In this document: positions 55,170 through 61,146 of the stretch, piece after piece
Layout of the letters: the number at the start of each line of letters is the position of its first letter
Numbering within the stretch: position 1 is the first letter of the stretch
From: Streptomyces sp. RPA4-2
GTDB lineage: Bacteria > Actinomycetota > Actinomycetes > Streptomycetales > Streptomycetaceae
Length of the DNA: 64,000 nucleotides
Direction: 5' to 3'
Assembly (NCBI RefSeq): GCF_012273515.2
Contig: NZ_CP050975.2
Span: 8,060,001-8,124,000, forward strand
Program-made: the position numbers and the translations under genes
The notes under the pieces: model-generated
The model's database searches: none
Told to the model about the DNA's origin: nothing
Seen by the model: only the letters and a program-made list of their open reading frames with translations

Positions 55170-55634
55170 GTGTCGGACAAGGACTCAGCGCACGACCACG
55201 CGCACGGCGGGCACGGACACGGGAACGGCGAGGACGGGCCGAGCTGGACGCGGGCCGCGAAGATGCTGCAGGACGCGTCGCCGATCACCGTCCCCGAGGG
55301 TGCCTCGGCGATGACGATCCACGCCGAATGGGAGCCCGGCGATCCGGGAACCCCTCCGCACCGCCACTCGGGCCCGGCGTTCGGGTACGTCGTCGAGGGG
55401 GCGGTTCGCTTCGAGCTCGAAGGTGAGCCGGAGCGCGTGATCGAGGCCGGCGGTACGTTCTGGGAGCCCGGCGGCGACGCCATCCACTACCAGGACGGCA
55501 ACGCGCTGGCCGACGCCCGAACCCGCTTCGTGGTGACCATGCTGTGCGCGCCGGGCAGGCCGATGCTCGAACTGGTCGACGAGGCAGAACTCGCCCAGCG
55601 TGCCCATCTGCGCGCCCCGCGCCCCACCACCTGA
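55170..55634 (+). CDS. Cupin-domain protein
   Basis: A 154-residue protein with a His/Gly-rich start (DHAHGGHGHGNGED) and a single cupin (WEPGDPGTPPHRHSGPAFGYVVEGAVRFELEGEPERVIEAGGTFWEPGGDAIHY). The metal-binding HRH of motif 1 and the His of motif 2 are present. GTG 55170 was chosen because GGAAGG lies nine bases upstream; an in-frame ATG at about 55108 would add 21 residues. It sits behind an ECF41-type promoter and diverges from the NmrA-like gene, so both appear controlled by the adjacent sigma factor. The reaction is unknown. Confidence 0.85.
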   Translation: MSDKDSAHDHAHGGHGHGNGEDGPSWTRAAKMLQDASPITVPEGASAMTIHAEWEPGDPGTPPHRHSGPAFGYVVEGAVRFELEGEPERVIEAGGTFWEPGGDAIHYQDGNALADARTRFVVTMLCAPGRPMLELVDEAELAQRAHLRAPRPTT

Positions 55635-55710
55635 CCCCGCGCCCCCTCACCCGGACCGATGGACCCGTCCGCTCGTGGGAGGGCGCGGCAGAGATCCCTT
55701 CATGAGGGCA

Positions 55711-56607
55711 TCACTTGTCAAGTGATGCCACGTAGGGGCCGAGTTTGTCGGGGTTCATGACCCACATGATGCGTTCGATGCCGCGTTCCGAGGTGTCCAC
55801 GGAGAGCAGGACCATCGGGTTTCCGTGGGACGAGACGAGGACGGCCGGGCTGCCGTTGCTCTCGACCCAGCGGATGTCCGTCTCCGGCCAGAATCGGGGG
55901 GCGAAGGCGACGAGGTACTTGGAGACGTGGGGACGGCCGACGACCGGGATCTTCGATGCCCCGCGGATGCCTCCGCCGTCGGCGTAGCTGACCACATCGG
56001 CACTGAGTACTTCCTCGAGGGCCGACAGGCTGCCTGTCTGGGCGGCGACGAGGAAGACTTCCAGCAGCCTGCGGTGAGCGTCGGGGCTGACCGGTTCCCT
56101 GCGCTCCGCCGACAGGTGTTTGCGGGCGCGGCTCACCAGCTGACGCGTGTTGGCTTCGCTGGTCTCGAGGATGTCCGCGATCTGTCCGTAGGGGTAGTCG
56201 AAGGCTTCCCGCAGGACGTAGGCGGCCCGTTCGACGGGGTTCAGCTTCTCCAGGATGAAGAGAACGGCCAGGTCGAGTGCCTCGGCCCGTTCCGCGCCCA
56301 ACTGCGGGTCCACGCTGGTGTCGACCGGTTCCGGGAGCCAGGGTCCGATGTACGTCTCACGCCGCACTCTGGCGGACTGCGCGAGGTTGATGGCCAGGCG
56401 GGCGGTGACCGTGGCCAGGAACGCCGCGGGCTCGCGAATGTCGGTGCGGTCGGTGCTCTGCCACCGCAGCCAGGCCTCCTGGACGATGTCCTCGGCTTCC
56501 ACGGCGCTGCCGAGCACGCGGTACGCGATACCGAAGAGCTGGGGACGGGCCGCGACGAAATCCCTCGTTGCCCGGTCTAGGGAGTCTGCGTCATCCCCGG
56601 CGTGCAT
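55711..56607 (-). CDS. sigJ: ECF41-group RNA polymerase sigma factor with fused SnoaL-like domain
   Basis: A 298-residue ECF sigma factor. Region 2 (FGIAYRVLGSAVEAEDIVQEAWLRWQ) and region 4 (LNPVERAAYVLREAFDYPYGQIADILETSEANTRQLVSRARKHL) are followed by a SnoaL/NTF2-like C-terminal domain. It includes the ECF41 signature DGGG at 210-213 (VVSYADGGGIRG). In ECF41 proteins this domain replaces a separate anti-sigma factor and modulates activity. ATG 56607 follows GGAGGACACCT. Five ECF41-type promoters lie within 4 kb on either side, but none precedes the gene itself; a CGGACA/TGTCCG inverted repeat does. Confidence 0.94.
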   Translation of the reverse strand: MHAGDDADSLDRATRDFVAARPQLFGIAYRVLGSAVEAEDIVQEAWLRWQSTDRTDIREPAAFLATVTARLAINLAQSARVRRETYIGPWLPEPVDTSVDPQLGAERAEALDLAVLFILEKLNPVERAAYVLREAFDYPYGQIADILETSEANTRQLVSRARKHLSAERREPVSPDAHRRLLEVFLVAAQTGSLSALEEVLSADVVSYADGGGIRGASKIPVVGRPHVSKYLVAFAPRFWPETDIRWVESNGSPAVLVSSHGNPMVLLSVDTSERGIERIMWVMNPDKLGPYVASLDK

Positions 56608-56650
56608 AGGTGTCCTCCAGTTCGCGACCGCCACGACGCAAATATTCTCA

Positions 56651-56667
56651 CGGACAAAAAATGTCCG
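56651..56667. promoter_or_regulatory. Inverted repeat upstream of the ECF41 sigma gene
   Basis: CGGACA-AAAAA-TGTCCG, perfect 6-bp arms around an A5 spacer, 44 bp upstream of ATG 56607. It is AT-rich at its centre and well placed to be an operator controlling sigJ. The regulator is not identified. Confidence 0.6.
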
Positions 56668-56797
56668 AGTAAGGGGGGTGGTCTCTTCCGGCCCCGACGC
56701 TCACCCGAGTCGGCGCTGCCCCCGGCGGGGCGAGCCAGGTGAAGCTCGCGGTCACGGCCACCGAAAAGGTGCGGATCGCCACCGATCTCGTCGGGGC

Positions 56798-56824
56798 TGT
56801 CACAGATCCGGCGGCGATCCGGTC
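56798..56824 (+). promoter_or_regulatory. ECF41-type promoter without an intact gene
   Basis: TGTCACA (56798-56804), 16 bp, GGTC (56821-56824). The downstream DNA holds only a 35-codon frame, so the target gene seems lost, tiny or non-coding. Confidence 0.65.
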
Positions 56825-57081
56825 ATACCTGCTGCTCCACCAACTGGCCAGGCGTTCAACGGCGGCCCGAGAACGCTGGGGGCCGCGACAGGCACGATGT
56901 ACGCGCTCAAGGCACAGGCGCAGAGCCTGATGCGGACGCCTGACGGGGACGACACGACAGCCGGCCCGACCGTCGGGTGCATCGAACCCGAACTCCGCGG
57001 GTGAGCGCACGGCGCCGTTGACGCGTCCCGTGCCGCCCGCGTCGACCGGGCGGCGCGGGACCCGTCCCGCGGCGAGCGGAG

Positions 57082-57588
57082 TCAGTCGAAGAGGGCAACG
57101 AGTCCGTTCACCCAGATCGCGAGGAACGCGAGGACCGCCACCAGGCAGCCTGCCCCTGTCAGGAAGCAGGCGAAGCCACTTCGCCCGCTGTCCGCCTTCG
57201 AGCCGGGCGGCACCGTGTCCCAGTCGACAGGGCGTCCCATGTCATCGGAGCAGGCTGCCCGCACCGCCGCCAGTTGCTCCCTCGCGAACGTCGATCGGGC
57301 AAGCGACTCGGGGCCGTGCCACGCAAGGGCGCGCATCCGCTGCGGAGGTGTGCGGTATCTCGCCTCGAAGGCGGAGGTCTCAGCGGCGTCCCGGTCCTGC
57401 TCGAGGTACATCCAGCGACCGGCCTCCGCGGGGTCCCCGTACAGGCGGTACACCTCGGCCAGGCGGCGGCGAAGCTTCAGGTCGTTCGGAAAGGACGACA
57501 CCAGCCCGCGCAGGCGCTGGCGCGCTACCGGAACCCGGCCGGCGGCAAGGTCCGCGTCGACTCGGGCAAGGGTGTCTCTGAGAGGCAT
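57082..57588 (-). CDS. DUF6584-like protein with C-terminal membrane helix
   Basis: A 168-residue protein. The N-terminal half is helical and TPR-like (PLRDTLARVDADLAAGRVPVARQRLRGLVSSFPNDLKLRRRLAEVYRLYGDPAEAGRWMYLEQD). A hydrophobic helix closes the protein (SGFACFLTGAGCLVAVLAFLAIWVNGLVALF). ATG 57588 starts the conserved-looking domain; no strong ribosome binding site is visible. The family assignment is from memory of this N-terminal pattern. Function is unknown. Confidence 0.75.
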   Translation of the reverse strand: MPLRDTLARVDADLAAGRVPVARQRLRGLVSSFPNDLKLRRRLAEVYRLYGDPAEAGRWMYLEQDRDAAETSAFEARYRTPPQRMRALAWHGPESLARSTFAREQLAAVRAACSDDMGRPVDWDTVPPGSKADSGRSGFACFLTGAGCLVAVLAFLAIWVNGLVALFD

Positions 57589-57697
57589 ACGCGCATGATC
57601 GTGTATCCCGGTGACCGCGGTCGACCTGGTTTCTCCTCTCAGCACTTGCCCGCGCGCCCCCGGTGGTCACATCGCGTGGCCACGGGCTTCGTACGGG

Positions 57698-57741
57698 TGA
57701 GGGGCCCGGCCCGGTGGCACGCCACCGGGCCGGGCCCCTCA
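57698..57741. terminator. Strong bidirectional hairpin after the amidase gene
   Basis: 21-bp perfect arms (57698-57718 and 57721-57741) with a two-base AC centre, 18 bases past the amidase stop codon at 57759. It is one of the most stable hairpins in the window. Confidence 0.88.
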
Positions 57742-57758
57742 AGGAGTGGGCGGGGCGG

Positions 57759-59687
57759 TCAGTTTGCGCCGTCTTCCCAGTGGTGGATGGCGGTGGTGGC
57801 GGTGACGTCGTTGGCGTAGACGAGTGCTACGCGGTGGTTGTACTGGATGGTGTACATCTTCTTGGCGCCGATGACGACTGCTCCGGAGGTGAAGTAGTCA
57901 TCGGTGGCGGCCGGGGGCTGGGTGGCGACGTAGGCCTGGCCTGCCGGGACGGTGTACATGCTGAGGGGGGCCTGGGTGGAGGCGCCGAGGCCCGCGGGGT
58001 ATTCCGACTTGTCGGGGTAGCTGGAGCCGTAGACGGCCGTGGGGGTGGTGCCCGCGGCCTTGATGATCTTCACTCCGTAGGCGCACTTGGTGTTCTGGCC
58101 GCCGGGGTTGTGGAACCACACCTCCGCGCCGCTGTACCAGATCGCGGTCCAGTCGCCCTGGACGTCGGCGACGACGAACTGCTGGCCGGTCTGCGCGGTG
58201 CTGCCCCAGTCGTTGATCCGGTTGGTGCCCGCGCCGGTGGGGTGGATGGCCTGGTCGCCGAAGAGCGGGGCGGTGGCGTCGGGGGCGGTGCGCAGGTACA
58301 CGAAGTTCGACGCCTGCTGTTTGTCGGTGCAGGCGGGGGTGGAGCCGGTGGGGTCGTCGGCGGGGCAGACGTTGACGCTCTGCACGTTGTCGGCGAAGGA
58401 CGGGTCGATGGTCACGACCGAGCCCACGGAGGGGACGGCGTGCACGCCGCTGAGGGGATGGCCGAGCAGGCGCATGAAGTGGTCCCAGTCCCAGCCGTTG
58501 CCCGGGTCCCAGTGCATGCCGGAGACCAGGGAGGAGTTGGGTCCGGCAACGTTGTCGTGCCCGATGATGTGCTGACGGTCCAGGGGTATCTGGAACCGGC
58601 CGGCGAGGTACTTGACGAGGTCGGCGGTGGCCTCGTACTGGGCCTCGGTGTACCAGGTGGCGCCCTCGGCCGCGTAGCCCTCGTGCTCGATGCCGATGGA
58701 GTGCAGGTTCGTGGAGTAGTTCCCGGCCTGGAAGGCGATGTCCTTGGTGGGCACCATCTGGGTCACCGCACCGTCCGAGGACCGCATCACGTAGTGCGTG
58801 GAGGCGGCGTTCTTCGGGTCGGAGAGGGTGTTGATCCCGGCCTGGTAGGTGGACTCCAGGTCGTGGATGACGATGGTGTCGATCCTGATGCCGTTGGCGG
58901 GCCGGTTGGAGACCTGGCCGCCGGCCGCGGAACCGGGCACGAACGTGCAGTCCACGCTGGCCGGGCATTCGGTGTCGGCGGTGGCCGCCGCCTTCAGGTG
59001 CAGCCGGTCCACCTGCGCGTCCTCGGGACGCACCTGCGGGGCGGCGGCCAGCCGGAGCCGCTGGCCGTTCTCCGTCACACCGGCCGCGCCGTCGCGGATG
59101 GTGTCGAAGACCCGGTCGGCGAAGCGAACCGCCGCCTGCTTCTGCGTCGACTGGCTGTAGCGGGCCACGGCTCCGTACCACTGGGAGGCGTCCGACGGCG
59201 TGCCGCCGGTCAACTTCTCCTGGTAGGAGGCGAGCAGTGCCGCACCGCCGCGGATGTTCGCGGCCGGATCCTTGCGCAGCGTCTCCACGGACAGGCCGGT
59301 CAGCTTCGCGGCGGCCTGCAGGGTGTGCAGGGCCGGCTGTGCGGCGAGCGAGGCGAGGTCGTCGCGTCCGGCGGCGCCGGCGTCGCCGCCGGCCATCATG
59401 GCGGGGGTCACGTCGGTGAGGTGCAGGGGCCCGAAGCCGCCGTCGGTGCTGGGCAGTTCGCCGTGCGACCGCCACCCCGACTCCTGGTAGGCCACGCCGA
59501 GCAGGACGTTGAGGGGGATGTGGTACTGGGCGGCGGCGGATGCGAAGTCCTGCTGCCGGGAGGCGTTGGCCGCGTCACCGGTGGTGTCGGCCAGCGCGGT
59601 GAACGGCAGGGTGGCCAGGCCGCCTGCGGCCAGTGCGCTGACGGCGATCACGGTCGAGAGCCGCAGCCGCTTCTTCCTCTGATGCAA
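57759..59687 (-). CDS. Secreted N-acetylmuramoyl-L-alanine amidase
   Basis: A 642-residue exported peptidoglycan hydrolase. TTG 59687 with AAGGA eight bases upstream gives a signal peptide (LHQRKKRLRLSTVIAVSALAAGGLATLPFTALA). The N-terminal part (about 45-190; YHIPLNVLLGVAYQESGWRSH...) resembles a lysozyme-like or transglycosylase fold. An Amidase_2 domain follows, with zinc ligands in IVIHDLES, IGIEHEGYA and QHIIGHDNVAGPNS. SH3-like repeats (TAIWYSGAEVWFHNPGG; VYLRTAP-like) close the protein. An ECF41-type promoter is positioned about 109 bp upstream, linking this hydrolase to the sigma factor. Confidence 0.9.
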   Translation of the reverse strand: MHQRKKRLRLSTVIAVSALAAGGLATLPFTALADTTGDAANASRQQDFASAAAQYHIPLNVLLGVAYQESGWRSHGELPSTDGGFGPLHLTDVTPAMMAGGDAGAAGRDDLASLAAQPALHTLQAAAKLTGLSVETLRKDPAANIRGGAALLASYQEKLTGGTPSDASQWYGAVARYSQSTQKQAAVRFADRVFDTIRDGAAGVTENGQRLRLAAAPQVRPEDAQVDRLHLKAAATADTECPASVDCTFVPGSAAGGQVSNRPANGIRIDTIVIHDLESTYQAGINTLSDPKNAASTHYVMRSSDGAVTQMVPTKDIAFQAGNYSTNLHSIGIEHEGYAAEGATWYTEAQYEATADLVKYLAGRFQIPLDRQHIIGHDNVAGPNSSLVSGMHWDPGNGWDWDHFMRLLGHPLSGVHAVPSVGSVVTIDPSFADNVQSVNVCPADDPTGSTPACTDKQQASNFVYLRTAPDATAPLFGDQAIHPTGAGTNRINDWGSTAQTGQQFVVADVQGDWTAIWYSGAEVWFHNPGGQNTKCAYGVKIIKAAGTTPTAVYGSSYPDKSEYPAGLGASTQAPLSMYTVPAGQAYVATQPPAATDDYFTSGAVVIGAKKMYTIQYNHRVALVYANDVTATTAIHHWEDGAN

Positions 59688-59795
59688 GATGCTGATCCTT
59701 AGGGAAATTCGAGATGAGTGGTCGTCAAGTAGGCCACGACCAGGCGATCGAGCAGGAGGACGGATGTCGCCGACTCGATGCGCCGACAACTCTAT

Positions 59796-59822
59796 GACCG
59801 GCGGGCTGAGCCAGTTGTGACA
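59796..59822 (-). promoter_or_regulatory. ECF41-type promoter for the amidase gene
   Basis: On the minus strand, TGTCACA (59816-59822), 16 bp, GGTC (59796-59799) followed by AT. The predicted leader to TTG 59687 is about 105 nt. Confidence 0.7.
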
Positions 59823-60130
59823 TCTGCGGTACTCGATCCGGAGGTTCAGGACGGCTGCGGGTGGTCGTCGGTTCCACGTCCGGTGGTTGGACGTGCGGGT
59901 CCGGCCCGATCCGTGACGCGGGTGGTGCCGGGACGGGGTCTGCGCGGCAGGCCTCCGGCCTTTGAGAGTGGCGTCGGCCTGCTCGCCGACGGCTCGGAGA
60001 CCGGGTAGTGCCGCTCGGCACTCGAGCGCACCGACTCGGAAGGGTCCGAGATCCTGCGCGGCCACCAGGGGTTCGCTGTCCGGGCGGTCTCCGTCACGCG
60101 GTTCAGCGCGTCGCTCGGCGATGTGATGGC

Positions 60131-60157
60131 TGTCACAAATCAGCGTGCCGTCCAGTC
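60131..60157 (+). promoter_or_regulatory. ECF41-type promoter for the gene at 60268
   Basis: TGTCACA (60131-60137), 16 bp, AGTC (60154-60157) followed by AT. The predicted leader to ATG 60268 is about 104 nt. Confidence 0.62.
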
Positions 60158-60267
60158 ATTCAGGTATACGCAGAAAATCAAGTCAGCCCGATGTGCAACC
60201 GCAGCTTGGACTGAACGCCGTGGCACCCCCGGTGCCGCGAGAACCCCAGGATGGGAGGCGAGACGCC

Positions 60268-60666
60268 ATGTTGCTCGAGGCCGACACATGCATCTGTCGA
60301 GGTGCATACGTGACCGTTTCTTCCGCATCGGAGAATCCACAGGATGCCGGCGGCTCCCTCACCGATTCGGGGTATTCCGCCGATGACCTGGCCGCCGAGG
60401 AGTGGCCCCCGCCGCCTTCCCCCGAGATGTGGCTGGTAGGTCTTGAGACACGCACCACGGATGGTCTGCCTGTCTGGCGGTACTACGTCGTGGATCACGC
60501 CCGCAGTTCCTGCCAGGCGTCCCAGGAGGCACTTCAGCGCGCCGACAGCGCTCCGGAGAGGGCTGCCTGGGGACGGCCCGGCGAGGCTGGTCGGATCGAG
60601 CGTGTCGAAGTCCAACGGATACTGCAGGACGTACTGGGGAACGTCACGCTCGCACGTCGCTCCTGA
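60268..60666 (+). CDS. Hypothetical protein, putative ECF41 target
   Basis: A 132-residue acidic protein. The first part is Ser/Glu/Asp-rich and likely disordered (SSASENPQDAGGSLTDSGYSADDLAAEEWPPPPSPEMW). The second part is more ordered (LVGLETRTTDGLPVWRYYVVDHARSSCQASQEALQRA...RIERVEVQRILQDVLGNVTLARRS). No signal peptide or known domain. ATG 60268 has GGGAGG nine bases upstream and an ECF41-type promoter at a plausible distance. It lies opposite the amidase gene and may act with it. Confidence 0.65.
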   Translation: MLLEADTCICRGAYVTVSSASENPQDAGGSLTDSGYSADDLAAEEWPPPPSPEMWLVGLETRTTDGLPVWRYYVVDHARSSCQASQEALQRADSAPERAAWGRPGEAGRIERVEVQRILQDVLGNVTLARRS

Positions 60667-60719
60667 ACTCCCCGACGCCCCAACTCCCCGACGTCCCAAC
60701 TCCCCGACTCCCCGACTCC
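60666..60719 (+). repeat. Short tandem repeat, about 16-bp period
   Basis: AACTCCCCGACG recurs at 60666, 60682 and 60698 with shorter partial copies after it, beginning at the stop codon of the preceding gene. Such strand-biased C-rich repeats vary between strains. Confidence 0.7.
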
Positions 60720-61146
60720 CGGGCGACAGCCTCCTCCGCGAGGACGTCCTGTCGGGGGAGGGCGGGGGCCCGGAATCCGCGTAGAGCCCTGAGCCCAGCG
60801 GTGCTCAGCCGTGGGGCATCCGGATGGCCCGATCCGTGGCCCCGATGTCCTGGACGCACCGGGCCGGCGCCGAGGCCGCCCCGCATGATGGAAGAGAGCC
60901 GGTCGGAGAGGTCTTCCCCGAAGAGGCCGGAGCGGCCGGCTCGGTCTCGCGGACGGCGTACGCCGGTCCGCCCCCGCACGGCAACGTGCGGGGGAGGAAG
61001 CGGGGGAAGGCGGGCGGAGCGGAGGCGGGAACCGTACGGAACGCCGTCGCGGAACTTCCCTGGCACACCGGAAGCGCATGGTCATGGTCGGACAGGTAAC
61101 GAATCGCTGGTCCTCGGAACGGCCCGTGTCCCGAACGACGCGCGGC
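60720..61146. other. Intergenic region, no gene recognised
   Basis: Holds the terminator at 60971-60994. Several overlapping open frames on both strands are Arg/Pro-rich and look like chance frames. Confidence 0.4.
60971..60994. terminator. Hairpin terminator
   Basis: CCCCCGCACG-GCAA-CGTGCGGGGG, 10-bp perfect arms. It lies between two convergent genes and can serve both. Confidence 0.8.

Larger units (their letters stand above)
56608..57081. other. Intergenic region with operator-like repeat, ECF41-type promoter and a possible gene remnant
   Basis: Contains the inverted repeat at 56651-56667 and the ECF41-type promoter at 56798-56824. It also holds a short open frame (ATG 56897 to stop 57004, 35 codons: YALKAQAQSLMRTPDGDDTTAGPTVGC) that looks like the tail of a lost gene rather than a complete one. 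Confidence 0.45.
59688..60267. other. Divergent promoter region of amidase and unknown gene
   Basis: About 580 bp with no recognisable gene and two ECF41-type promoters facing away from each other (59796-59822 minus, 60131-60157 plus). The 300 bp between them is unexplained. Confidence 0.5.

Noticed and set aside
57663..59702. 679-codon Gly/Val/Arg-rich plus-strand frame
   Set aside because: Exact shadow of the amidase gene, whose zinc ligands and signal peptide are clear on the opposite strand.
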